Positions 36,311-44,177 of a stretch of 64,000 nucleotides of DNA are shown piece by piece. The stretch's first letter is position 1; each line of letters starts with the position of its first letter. The position numbers and the translations under genes are program-made. The notes below the pieces were generated by a model. It saw only the letters and a program-made list of their open reading frames with translations, was not told where the DNA came from and did no database searches. The stretch comes from JBDREC01 sp043820105 [NCBI: Pseudomonadota bacterium]. Its GTDB lineage: Bacteria; Bdellovibrionota_F; JAHFAK01. The stretch lies in NCBI GenBank assembly GCA_043820105.1, contig JBDREC010000030.1, forward strand, positions 1-64,000. Direction: 5' to 3'.

Positions 36311-36820
36311 TTAGTCTTCTTGATTTATGAGTATTGATCCATCCTTGTATGCATCGCCTCCACCTGCCAAATCTCTTTTAATCAATTGCCAATATTTCGA
36401 TTTTATTCCATCATCATCTAAATCTTGTTGTATTACTATTAAACAGGCTGTTGTTGGATCTAAAATATCTTCTTCACACTCAACTTTAGCGCCACCATAT
36501 GTATCTTGGTCTGGAACAAAACCAATTATTTTAAATCCATTTGTATCGCCTGCAAATGCTGCCTGAGAACCTGCTTGCTTATCTCCGTTTAATAAATTTA
36601 CATCCATTGTTGGCATTCCAAGTGGAATATGATGAAATTTTGCATTATCAATATTGTAGTCAGCTTCAGCAGCAAATATGCCGTTTATAAGTGCGTTAAC
36701 TTCTGACTTTTTAGACTTCTTGATATAAGCCATAAAACTTGGGATTGCGATTGCTGCCAAGATGCCGATAATGGCAACAACAATTATTAGTTCAACTAGT
36801 GTAAAGCCTTTCTTTTTCAT
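36311..36820 (-). CDS. Type IV pilin-like protein (prepilin)
   Basis: A 169-residue prepilin with GAGGAG before the ATG. The leader M-K-K-K-G is cut before F6 by prepilin peptidase, and the mature N terminus [17 protein letters not shown] has the conserved Glu (E10, fifth mature residue). The globular part has Cys residues in V-E-C-E-E and T-A-C-L-I, a likely disulfide. It could be a major pilin or a type II secretion pseudopilin; no assembly ATPase is in the window. A sigma-54 promoter and two upstream palindromes precede it, as for pilA genes driven by PilR-type activators. Confidence 0.9.
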   Translation of the reverse strand: MKKKGFTLVELIIVVAIIGILAAIAIPSFMAYIKKSKKSEVNALINGIFAAEADYNIDNAKFHHIPLGMPTMDVNLLNGDKQAGSQAAFAGDTNGFKIIGFVPDQDTYGGAKVECEEDILDPTTACLIVIQQDLDDDGIKSKYWQLIKRDLAGGGDAYKDGSILINQED

Positions 36821-36867
36821 TTTTTTCTCCTCTTTGTTATTAATGAAACAAGCTTGTAGATAATACT

Positions 36868-36883
36868 AGCAACTTTCATGCCA
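36868..36883 (-). promoter_or_regulatory. Sigma-54 (-24/-12) promoter of the pilin gene
   Basis: On the minus strand TGGCATGAAAGTTGCT has GG-N10-GC and a perfect TTGC. The predicted start is near 36857, 37 bases before the ATG. Paired palindromes centred 106 and 128 bases upstream of the start are in the range of sigma-54 activator sites. Confidence 0.78.
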
Positions 36884-36954
36884 AAAATAGCAATATTATA
36901 ACTAATTGATTTCATTGAAACGCGAAAATAGAAAATCCTTGTAAAAAGCAAAAA

Positions 36955-36971
36955 GTGACAAAATTTGTCAC
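36955..36971. promoter_or_regulatory. Palindrome 1 (probable activator site)
   Basis: GTGACAAAATTTGTCAC is an odd-length perfect palindrome. Its centre is 22 bases from that of palindrome 2, about two helical turns, so dimers could bind on one face of the DNA. Confidence 0.6.
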
Positions 36972-36976
36972 GTGAC

Positions 36977-36993
36977 ATGACAAAATTTGTCAC
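36977..36993. promoter_or_regulatory. Palindrome 2 (probable activator site)
   Basis: ATGACAAAATTTGTCAC differs from palindrome 1 only in its first base. Both lie about 105-130 bases before the predicted pilin transcription start. Confidence 0.6.
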
Positions 36994-37040
36994 TCGATTT
37001 TTAAGCTGCTGTTATCATTGATTGAATGCGCCGCAGCAAG

Positions 37041-37105
37041 GTGACGAAATTTGTCACTTCTCTAATAGTGTTAGTTTCCAGGGGGGGGGGGGGGGGGGCG
37101 GGGGG
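37041..37105. repeat. Composite element A: palindrome, spacer and poly-G
   Basis: GTGACGAAATTTGTCAC (37041-37057), a 23-base spacer containing CTCTAATAGTGTT, then 18 G, one C and 6 G (37081-37105), followed by GTTATAT. Element B at 38886 has the same order and spacing. The G run is extreme for this AT-rich DNA. Confidence 0.75.
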
Positions 37106-37152
37106 TTATATTAAAAGAATGTCCTAGTAATCTGTTTTATTGATTGTTTTTA

Positions 37153-38397
37153 TTATTTTTTGCTAAAGAGCTTTTTAGCAACTTTTTGGTGATACTCTAT
37201 AATATGCTTAATATCTCTATCAAAAAGATCAAGACTTTTTGCAAGTTTTTTAAATTGAGATATCGCACTTCTAACTTCATCTATTATTGCTTTTTTATCA
37301 TATTCTGAAATTTGAAAAAGTTTAGCCAGGTGATCAAGTTCTCTTATTGAAGGATTTTTTCCTTCACCTGCAATTGTCATTGAATGTTCACCACCCATGC
37401 CTTGTGAAAACATTAAATCATAAGCTGGAGCAAAAGACCAAGTTCCGTTTTTATTCATTAAAAAAGCAAAGTTTTTCACATGATCATCCCTGTTAGAGGA
37501 CAAAATGTTAAAAACCATTAATCTATAGCACATTTTAACTGATTCAAAATCATGTGTAAGTTTTGAGCAAACCTTTAAAAGGGTTTCATAATCAACAGAT
37601 GGCACCCTAAAATCAGCGTGTATTAAATTTCCAAAAGAGTGAAAATGAATTCTTTGATTTCCTTTTCTGTCAAATCTTTTAGTTCCAAAATAATAATTAT
37701 TTTTATTATCTTGAAACAAGTGATATTCTGGAATTATAATGCCAGCAGCTTCTGCCATTTGTGAATAAATATACTCTATTTTTCCAGCTTCTAAAAAGTC
37801 GTTTTCAGATCTAAATTTTATCATCCATGCTTCATAATTTTTTGGTAGATCTGACTCTTTTGAAATTAAATCTTTACCATTAAATCCTACAAGAATTTTG
37901 GGTCTGGCTCCACCTGGAGATCCGCCAGTTCTAAAAAGGATGGGCAAAATATCTTTTTCATTTCCTTTTAAAATTTCAATTGAATTTTGAGAAAGCTCAT
38001 ATAGATTTACTGTTTCATTCTTTTTAAGTTTTAAATCCATAGCTGGTTCATAAGTTAAAGCCCCTATAGTCCTGTTAGCTACAAATAACAATCTATCAAT
38101 ATGAGAAATTTCTCTTAAATCCAAGCCTTGTTTATTAAAAAAACGATCTTGTAATAAAAGCCCCCAACCATCTGGCATAGAATCATTAAATACACCATGA
38201 ATATAACCTAAGAATGCTTTTTTACATACCTGAAGTCCCATACGACAATCAAGTTTGAATGGTGAAATGTTTATGTTTTTTGAAAGAAAATTTGAATCAT
38301 ATTCAAAATAAATTCTTTTTTTATTATCCTGAACAATTTGTCCCAATAGTGTCGAATCATTGGAAGAGGTAGTGTAGAAAACCTTTACTTTTTTCAT
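37153..38397 (-). CDS. hipA: HipA-type Ser/Thr kinase toxin
   Basis: A 414-residue protein with the PI3/4-kinase-like HipA fold. The N-terminal couple-hipA domain (about 1-110) includes G-Y-I-H-G-V-F-N-D-S-M-P-D-G-W. The Gly-rich loop is T-G-G-S-P-G-G-A-R-P-K (157-167). The catalytic S-N-R-D-D-H-V-K-N (301-309) and metal-binding A-Y-D (325-327) are intact. E. coli HipA phosphorylates glutamyl-tRNA synthetase and causes growth arrest and persistence; the target here is not known. It overlaps hipB by four bases (ATGA). Confidence 0.92.
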   Translation of the reverse strand: MKKVKVFYTTSSNDSTLLGQIVQDNKKRIYFEYDSNFLSKNINISPFKLDCRMGLQVCKKAFLGYIHGVFNDSMPDGWGLLLQDRFFNKQGLDLREISHIDRLLFVANRTIGALTYEPAMDLKLKKNETVNLYELSQNSIEILKGNEKDILPILFRTGGSPGGARPKILVGFNGKDLISKESDLPKNYEAWMIKFRSENDFLEAGKIEYIYSQMAEAAGIIIPEYHLFQDNKNNYYFGTKRFDRKGNQRIHFHSFGNLIHADFRVPSVDYETLLKVCSKLTHDFESVKMCYRLMVFNILSSNRDDHVKNFAFLMNKNGTWSFAPAYDLMFSQGMGGEHSMTIAGEGKNPSIRELDHLAKLFQISEYDKKAIIDEVRSAISQFKKLAKSLDLFDRDIKHIIEYHQKVAKKLFSKK

Positions 38398-38702
38398 AAT
38401 CTTCCTCTTTTTTTCATTTTAATTTTTTCCAGTTTTTCAATATCTTTAATTGATTTTGTTTCAATTTCAGGAAAAAGACACAAGAAATCTTCCAAACAAT
38501 TCAATGCACTAGCAATTTTCAATAAGGATTCAAAAGAAATTTTCCCTGTTAATTCAAATCTTTTAAGGCTTGCTTCAGTAACATTGGATTTTTTGGCCAA
38601 GGTGCTGCGTTTAAGGTTATGCTGCAAACGCAGGATTTTAGCTTTTTGAGAGACCTTTTTCATTAGCTCAAAGGGAGTATATATATTAATTTTATGGCTC
38701 AT
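38394..38702 (-). CDS. hipB: HipB-type XRE antitoxin
   Basis: A 102-residue DNA-binding protein. The helix-turn-helix lies in about residues 20-75 (R-S-T-L-A-K-K-S-N-V-T-E-A-S-L-K-R-F-E), with a basic C-terminal tail. It is the first gene of the hipBA operon, with an upstream gap of 236 bases that holds element B. It neutralises HipA and represses the operon by family analogy. Confidence 0.88.
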   Translation of the reverse strand: MSHKINIYTPFELMKKVSQKAKILRLQHNLKRSTLAKKSNVTEASLKRFELTGKISFESLLKIASALNCLEDFLCLFPEIETKSIKDIEKLEKIKMKKRGRL

Positions 38703-38865
38703 ATATTAATCTTTGCAAGGCTTAAATGGTATTAATAGATATTATATTGTCTATTATCAGGAATGTCAAGAGTGAATTGGAAAGTTTTTTCTGTCTTCAA
38801 TTAATTATTAGTTTATTAATCTTCAGTGTCAGTATTGATATTCCCAGAAAGATAAGCATTAAAAC

Positions 38866-38882
38866 ATGACAATTTTTGCCAT
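38866..38882. promoter_or_regulatory. Degenerate palindrome 20 bases from element B
   Basis: ATGACAATTTTTGCCAT is a weak copy of the GTGACAAAATTTGTCAC palindrome. Its centre is 20 bases from that of the element-B palindrome, echoing the pair near the pilin. Confidence 0.4.
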
Positions 38883-38885
38883 AGG

Positions 38886-38934
38886 GTGACAAATTTTGTC
38901 ACTACTCTAAGGGTGTTTATTCGAGGGGGGGAGG
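38886..38934. repeat. Composite element B: palindrome, spacer and poly-G
   Basis: GTGACAAATTTTGTCAC (38886-38902), a 22-base spacer with CTCTAAGGGTGTT, then GGGGGGG (38925-38931) and AGGTGC leading to GTTATAT. It matches element A in order and spacing, and each copy abuts the end of a toxin-antitoxin operon. Confidence 0.7.
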
Positions 38935-38938
38935 TGCG

Positions 38939-39307
38939 TTATATGGAAATCAGCCTTTTGAAGCTCTTAAGATACAAAGGAAGTTTATCATATAATTCAT
39001 TTGCAAGTTTTTCTTTATACATATGTGCAATCTGATTTCTAGCATCTGTTATTTCCAGCCAAATTTCATCATATTCAAGTAATTCTTGTTTATATGCTTC
39101 TCTAAAAGTTGCTTTAGGAGAATTGGATATTATTCCATGAATATCTTCAAGATATGTTTTTAGCATTTTCCATGAAAGATCAAAGGTGAATTCAAAACGT
39201 TGAATAGCTGAATCTCGCATATATTCAGTTTTATCCTGTTTTAAAACATCATCCAGTCTATTAACAGCTTTGTTTAGCTGTTGTTTAATTGCTTCAAGTT
39301 TAGTCAT
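38939..39307 (-). CDS. HEPN-domain toxin (HI0074/HepT-like)
   Basis: A 122-residue helical protein with R-D-S-A-I-Q-R-F-E-F-T-F-D-L-S-W-K, typical of the HI0074 nucleotidyltransferase-partner family. The HEPN RNase motif R-x4-H is present (R90, N91, H95 in D-A-R-N-Q-I-A-H). In related HEPN/MNT modules the HEPN protein is an RNase toxin that its partner neutralises, in studied cases by adding AMP. It overlaps the partner gene by eight bases. Confidence 0.88.
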   Translation of the reverse strand: MTKLEAIKQQLNKAVNRLDDVLKQDKTEYMRDSAIQRFEFTFDLSWKMLKTYLEDIHGIISNSPKATFREAYKQELLEYDEIWLEITDARNQIAHMYKEKLANELYDKLPLYLKSFKRLISI

Positions 39308-39617
39308 TTATTTTTATTTCCTCTATATTTTGCATTGCTACTTTTTTAAACTCTTCTGAAACTTGTGTAAAATCAACAAGCTCTATTTTATATAAATAGG
39401 GAAGGTTTTCAATATCTTCTTTTATTTTTTCCATTTTTTCTATTGGAATTTGTAAAGTGCCTAAAAGTCCAACATCAATATCTGACCTTTCTGAACCTTT
39501 GCCAGAAACCCTTGAACCAAAGTAAAAGACTCTAAATTCTTCTAAATTTAAGTGCTTTCCTAGAATTTGAATAATATTTGATGTCAATTTATTTTTATTA
39601 CAATTTTTAAAATTCAT
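39300..39617 (-). CDS. MNT-type nucleotidyltransferase antitoxin
   Basis: A 105-residue minimal nucleotidyltransferase with F-G-S-R-V-S-G-K-G-S-E-R-S-D-I-D-V-G: the G34-S35 loop and D46/D48 metal-binding pair are intact. It probably adds nucleotides to the HEPN toxin encoded by the next gene. It is the first gene of the pair. Confidence 0.87.
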   Translation of the reverse strand: MNFKNCNKNKLTSNIIQILGKHLNLEEFRVFYFGSRVSGKGSERSDIDVGLLGTLQIPIEKMEKIKEDIENLPYLYKIELVDFTQVSEEFKKVAMQNIEEIKIND

Positions 39618-39787
39618 TCTATCTACAATTTTTATTTATATAAATATTCAAATGATAGTATATTAAGATAAAAAATTAATTCAAATGTTAAATTTCTTTT
39701 TTTTCTATATACATAATTCTAATTTTATTTAATGATATTCAAAATTAAATGATTAAGAGTTAGGATTATGATGAAGATTAGGATTTT

Positions 39788-41725
39788 TTAAATTATTATC
39801 CTTGATTTTGTTTGTTTGCCTAAAGATTCAATCATAACTTCAGTCATCAATTTTGAAAATTTTGCTGGATCTTTTATGTTTGAGCCTTCTGTTAATAATG
39901 CTTGATCAAAAATGAGTTCACAATAATTTTTAAGCTTTTCATCCTCTTTGTTTTGAGAATAAAGGTCATTCATTGCTTCAATTAAAATGTGATCTGCATT
40001 GAGTTCTAGGATTCTTTTTGATTTTGGAGCAGCTTGCCCTGTTGCTTTTAAAATTCTTTCCATATTTGCAGTTGGATCATCTTTATCTGAAACTAAACAA
40101 GCAACTGAGTCAGTAAGCCTTGTTGAAAATTTCACATCTTTAACATGTTCACTTAATTCTTCTTTCATAAATGCTAGCAAAGAATCAAATTTTTCTTTTG
40201 CCTTTTCAGTAGATTCTTTTTCATTTTCATCTAGGCTTACATCAGTTTTTAAAACTGACTTGAATTCTTTTTCCTTATATTTATCAAAATTTCCCAAAAC
40301 AAACTCATCAACATGATCAACAAAATATAAAACCTCAATATCTTTTTTCTTAAAGGCTTCTAGATGAGGGGAGTTTTGAATTGTTTCAATATTGTCACCT
40401 GTAATATAATAAATCTCCTTTTGATCTTCTTTCATGTTTTTCACATAAGTTTCAAGTGAGATCAATTCATCAGATTTTGTTGATTTAAATAAAACTAGGT
40501 CCATTAGCTTTTCTTTATTTGGCATATCTGAATAGATACCTTCTTTTATTAAAAGACCAAATTCAGTAAAAAAGCCTTTATATTTATCAAATTCTTTTTC
40601 TTTCATTTTAGTTAAGGACTCTAGCACCTTTTTTGTTAGGTGTGATCTAATGGAAGCAACACGTCTGTCATTTTGAAGCATTTCTCTTGATACATTTAAA
40701 GACAAGTCAGAGGCATCAACAAGGCCTTTAACAAATCTTAAATAAGAGGGTAGTAAATCTTTGCAGTCATCCATAATTAATATTTTTTTAACATATAGAT
40801 TAATCAATGAATCGCGATCTGAAAAAGAAAAATGAAATGGCTTTTTAGAAGGAATAAATAAAAGTGCTTTATATTCAAGCCTACCTTCAGCTGATAAATG
40901 GATTGTATCAAGGGGCTTTTCCCAGTCATGACTTATATGCTTATAAAATTCATCATATTCTTCTTGTTTAATTTCACTTTTGTTTCTTGCCCAAATTGCT
41001 TCTTTTGAATTTAATGTTTCTTTTTCAATTTTCTTTGTTGTGATTTCTTTTCCATCTTCGCCTTTTGATGTTTCTTCTTTTTCAACATTCATTGTAATAG
41101 GATAAGAAATAAAGTCAGAATGTTTTTTAATAATTGATCTGATTTTCCAATCGTCTGTGTAATCGTCTTCATTATCTTTTTTACTTTTTAGATCCAAAAT
41201 GACTGTTGTGCCAACAGAATCTTTTTCCCAATCTTCAACAGTAAAAGATCCATCGCCTTTTGATTCCCATTTATAAGCTTTTTCAGAATCAACGTGTTTT
41301 GTAATAATTGTAACAAGCTTTGAAACCATGAAAGCTGAATAAAAACCAACTCCAAATTGACCAATTAATTCAATTGGAAGGTCTTTTCTGTTTTCTAAAA
41401 GTTTAACAAACTCTTCAGAACCGGATTTGGCAATTGTACCGATTTTATCAATGAGCTCTTCCTTGGTCATTCCAATACCATTATCAGTGATCATAAGTCT
41501 TTTATTTTTCTTGTCTGCTTCAATAAAAATCTCAAATTCTTCCCTATCTTTTTTAGCATTTTTATCTGTTAATGACCTGAATCTAAGCTTATCAATAGCA
41601 TCAGATGCATTTGAAATTAGCTCTCTTAAAAATATTTCTTTTTCAGAATATAAAGAATTAATAACAATATCTAATAATTTTTGTGTTTCAGCTTTAAATT
41701 GGAAGTTTTCAATATTTGGGCTCAT
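39788..41725 (-). CDS. htpG: Hsp90 chaperone HtpG
   Basis: A 645-residue cytoplasmic ATP-dependent chaperone. The N-terminal GHKL ATPase has E-L-I-S-N-A-S-D-A-I-D-K-L, D-N-G-I-G-M-T and G-Q-F-G-V-G-F-Y-S-A-F-M-V. The middle domain has S-L-N-V-S-R-E-M-L-Q, and the C terminus is the dimerisation domain. The length is as expected. It is divergent from the PfkB-type kinase gene across a region with an AGCTTTCAG-type repeat. No heat-shock operator was recognised. Confidence 0.97.
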   Translation of the reverse strand: MSPNIENFQFKAETQKLLDIVINSLYSEKEIFLRELISNASDAIDKLRFRSLTDKNAKKDREEFEIFIEADKKNKRLMITDNGIGMTKEELIDKIGTIAKSGSEEFVKLLENRKDLPIELIGQFGVGFYSAFMVSKLVTIITKHVDSEKAYKWESKGDGSFTVEDWEKDSVGTTVILDLKSKKDNEDDYTDDWKIRSIIKKHSDFISYPITMNVEKEETSKGEDGKEITTKKIEKETLNSKEAIWARNKSEIKQEEYDEFYKHISHDWEKPLDTIHLSAEGRLEYKALLFIPSKKPFHFSFSDRDSLINLYVKKILIMDDCKDLLPSYLRFVKGLVDASDLSLNVSREMLQNDRRVASIRSHLTKKVLESLTKMKEKEFDKYKGFFTEFGLLIKEGIYSDMPNKEKLMDLVLFKSTKSDELISLETYVKNMKEDQKEIYYITGDNIETIQNSPHLEAFKKKDIEVLYFVDHVDEFVLGNFDKYKEKEFKSVLKTDVSLDENEKESTEKAKEKFDSLLAFMKEELSEHVKDVKFSTRLTDSVACLVSDKDDPTANMERILKATGQAAPKSKRILELNADHILIEAMNDLYSQNKEDEKLKNYCELIFDQALLTEGSNIKDPAKFSKLMTEVMIESLGKQTKSRIII

Positions 41726-41773
41726 TTTGGGGGTCTCCTGTAATTAAATTTATCTGTGAATTATTTCAGTTTG

Positions 41774-41820
41774 GCTTTCAGCAATTAGCTTTCAGCGGTC
41801 AGCATAAAAAGCTGATAGCT
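41774..41820. repeat. Degenerate TTTCAGC-type array with inverted copy
   Basis: AGCAATTAGCTTTCAGCGGTCAGC is followed by the inverted AGCTGATAGCT. It lies between the divergent htpG and PfkB-kinase genes. Confidence 0.55.
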
Positions 41821-41910
41821 TATTTGACTTTTTAATCACTATTATGAATATGTCAATAAGTGTCGAAAAAATTAATTGCTATTTCTTTGAAATCATTAGA
41901 TGAATTGAGA

Positions 41911-42852
41911 ATGGAAAATATAAGAAAAAAAATTAAATTAAATAAAAAGAATGAATTTGATGTAATTTCTATAGGTTCAAATGCTGTTGATGCTATTTGT
42001 GTTTTACCTCAATTTCCAGAATATAATAAAAAACTGAGAATGAATGATTTTGAAATTGATGGGGGTGGGCAAGCTTCAACAGCAGCTGTTGCTTGTTCAA
42101 AACTTGGCTTAAAAACAAGATATATTGGAAAAGTTGGAGATGATATTTTTGGAAGGTATGCTATTGAAAGACTGATTGCTGAAAATGTTGATGTTGAGGG
42201 GGTACTTGTTAAACAAAATGCTAAAACTCAGTTTGCTGTTATTATGCTTGAAAAAAATATAGGTGAAAGAACTATTATTTGGAATAGGGATGATGCTTTA
42301 GAGCTTCTAGCTTCTGACCTAGATAAAGATATAATTTGTTCAGGAAAAGTTCTGCTAATTGGAAACAGTCATCCTCTGGCTACTAAACAGGCGATTGAAT
42401 GGGCAGAGAAAGAAGATATGCTAATCGTAATGGATGCCGAAAGAGTTGAAGAACATACAAAAGATATTTTGCCTCATGTTGATGTTTTAATAGGAGACTC
42501 AGAATTTTGTAAGTTAATTAGCCAAGAAAAAGATGATAAAGAAGCTTTAATAAAAACTAAAGATTTAGGTCCAAAGATAGTTGGCTCAACTTTAGGAGAA
42601 AACGGATCGATTTTTTATGATGGAAACAATTTTTATACTTCTAAAGCCTTTAACATTAATACTATCGATACAACTGGAGCAGGCGATGTCTTTCATGCTG
42701 CCTTTATCAGGGCATTGTTTGAAGATTGGAATTTGCAAAAAACTAGCGACTTTTCAAACGCTGTAGCTGCCATTAAATGTACAGATCTAGGTGGAAGAAA
42801 AGCAATTCCAGGTTTCAATGAAGCCTTGAAATTTCTTTCAGAAAACATTTGA
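41911..42852 (+). CDS. PfkB-family sugar or nucleoside kinase
   Basis: A 313-residue cytoplasmic kinase. I use ATG 41911; an in-frame GTG at 41860 would add 17 residues and cannot be excluded. Motif 1 is G-G-G-Q-A-S-T-A-A-V-A-C-S-K-L-G, and motif 2 with the catalytic Asp is D-T-T-G-A-G-D-V-F-H-A-A-F. The substrate within the ribokinase family is not decided by these motifs. Its position before pfk and the pentose-salvage genes suggests sugar or nucleoside metabolism, but the 177-base gap filled with repeats makes co-transcription uncertain. Confidence 0.87.
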   Translation: MENIRKKIKLNKKNEFDVISIGSNAVDAICVLPQFPEYNKKLRMNDFEIDGGGQASTAAVACSKLGLKTRYIGKVGDDIFGRYAIERLIAENVDVEGVLVKQNAKTQFAVIMLEKNIGERTIIWNRDDALELLASDLDKDIICSGKVLLIGNSHPLATKQAIEWAEKEDMLIVMDAERVEEHTKDILPHVDVLIGDSEFCKLISQEKDDKEALIKTKDLGPKIVGSTLGENGSIFYDGNNFYTSKAFNINTIDTTGAGDVFHAAFIRALFEDWNLQKTSDFSNAVAAIKCTDLGGRKAIPGFNEALKFLSENI

Positions 42853-42895
42853 TATTACTTTTATTTTAATTTAAAATCCCAATCCAATTGAACAT

Positions 42896-42923
42896 TACGC
42901 CGTACGCTGTACGCCGTACGCTG
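42896..42923. repeat. ACGCCGT/ACGCTGT heptamer array
   Basis: Four GC-rich units alternate ACGCCGT and ACGCTGT. The same units recur at 44091-44161 and 45344-45360, so one family is shared by three neighbouring gaps. Confidence 0.85.
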
Positions 42924-42947
42924 AAAGTAGTATTCTGTTTTTCTATT

Positions 42948-43012
42948 TACTGAATACCGAATACTAAATACTGAATACTAATCTTCCAGCTTACCACTTA
43001 CAGCTTACAGCT
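42948..43012. repeat. GAATACT heptamer array followed by CAGCTTAC units
   Basis: ACTGAATACCGAATACTAAA and further units form a strict seven-base array (42948-42983). Next to it are CCACTTA and CAGCTTA-type units (42987-43012). Two unrelated heptamer types therefore lie side by side in one gap. Confidence 0.75.
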
Positions 43013-43029
43013 TTAAAAAGAGGTGTTAA

Positions 43030-44082
43030 ATGACAAAAAGAATTGGAATCTTAACAGGTGGAGGTGATTGCCCAGGTTTGAATGCAGTTATTAGAGCGAT
43101 TGTTAGAAAAGGAATGTTACTTGGTTACGAAATGGTTGGAGTTATGGAAGGCTGGAGGGGAATGCTTGATAAAAAAACAGTTGTTCTTACTAGAAATATG
43201 ATTTCTGGTATTTTACAAAAGGGTGGAACTATCCTTAAAACAACTAGAACTAATCCTTATAATACCGAAGATGGACCTAAGCTAGTTGCTAAAAACTTTC
43301 ACGAAATGGGTTTCCATGCTTTAATAGCAATTGGTGGTGAAGATACTCTTGGCGTTGCGTCCAAATTATATGAGCAGGAAAAACTAAATGTTGTTGGTGT
43401 TCCAAAAACAATTGATAATGACCTGTCAGGAACAGATCAAACCTTTGGTTTTGATACTGCAATCACTGTGGCTACTGATGCCATTGACAGATTGCACACA
43501 ACAGCTGAATCACATCAACGTGTCCTGGTCTGTGAAGTTATGGGCCGTCATGCAGGCTGGATAGCCGCGTATGCTGGCCTTGCTGGTGGTGCTGACTACA
43601 TTCTCATTCCAGAAGTTCCGGTTGATGTTAATAAACTTTGTGAATCTATTGCAAAAAGACATAACCTGGGCAAAGACTTTTCAATTATTGTTGTCTCAGA
43701 AGGCGCTAAATTAAGTGATGAAACATTAGGTGAAAATGGTCTTGTTCTGCAACATGGTAAAAAAGATGCTTTTGGACATGTAATTTTAGGTGGTATTGGA
43801 AAGACAATGTCAGATATAATTCAGGAAAAAACAGGCTATGAAACTAGATACACAATTCTAGGACATATTCAAAGAGGCGGCTCTCCAACAGCTTATGACA
43901 GAGTGTTGGGAACAAGATATGGAATTCATGCAATGGAACTTGTTCACTCAGGTCAGTTTGGAAAAATGTCAGCTCTAAGAGGAAATGACATTGTAGGAGT
44001 TGATCTTGCAAAGGCAACAGAAAGACTAAAAACAGTTCCTGTTGAGTTTTTTAGAGACAATATCGAAATCTTTTTTGAATAG
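43030..44082 (+). CDS. pfkA: 6-phosphofructokinase, group III, with PPi-type signature
   Basis: A 350-residue glycolytic enzyme that converts fructose 6-phosphate to fructose 1,6-bisphosphate. The start has AAAAAGAGG upstream. Hallmarks are T-G-G-G-D-C-P-G-L-N, catalytic P-K-T-I-D-N-D (Asp129) and M-G-R-H-A-G-W. The two residues that separate donors are Asp105 (G-G-E-D-T) and Lys126 (P-K-T), the pair found in PPi-dependent enzymes; ATP enzymes have Gly at both. So pyrophosphate is the likely phosphate donor, and the step could be reversible. It is followed by deoB and a nucleoside phosphorylase gene on the same strand. Confidence 0.93.
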   Translation: MTKRIGILTGGGDCPGLNAVIRAIVRKGMLLGYEMVGVMEGWRGMLDKKTVVLTRNMISGILQKGGTILKTTRTNPYNTEDGPKLVAKNFHEMGFHALIAIGGEDTLGVASKLYEQEKLNVVGVPKTIDNDLSGTDQTFGFDTAITVATDAIDRLHTTAESHQRVLVCEVMGRHAGWIAAYAGLAGGADYILIPEVPVDVNKLCESIAKRHNLGKDFSIIVVSEGAKLSDETLGENGLVLQHGKKDAFGHVILGGIGKTMSDIIQEKTGYETRYTILGHIQRGGSPTAYDRVLGTRYGIHAMELVHSGQFGKMSALRGNDIVGVDLAKATERLKTVPVEFFRDNIEIFFE

Positions 44083-44090
44083 ATAAATAT

Positions 44091-44161
44091 GTACAGCGTA
44101 CAGAGTACAGCGTACAGCGTGATTATCTTTTACGCCGTACGCTGTACGCCGTACGCTGTAC
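44091..44161 (+). repeat. Inverted heptamer arrays forming a 30-base-pair hairpin
   Basis: Arms 44091-44120 (GTACAGC-type units) and 44132-44161 (GTACGCT-type units) pair at 27 of 30 positions around an 11-base loop. It fills the gap between pfkA and deoB. In RNA it would be a very stable stem, perhaps an mRNA-stability or partial-termination element; there is no T-run. Confidence 0.8.
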
Positions 44162-44177
44162 TTTCTAAGGTATTTAT

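Noticed and set aside
37081-38938. Integron attC sites after each toxin-antitoxin pair
   Set aside because: GTTATAT after the poly-G looks a little like a core site, but the paired inner sites and a foldable attC are not present, and no integrase was seen.
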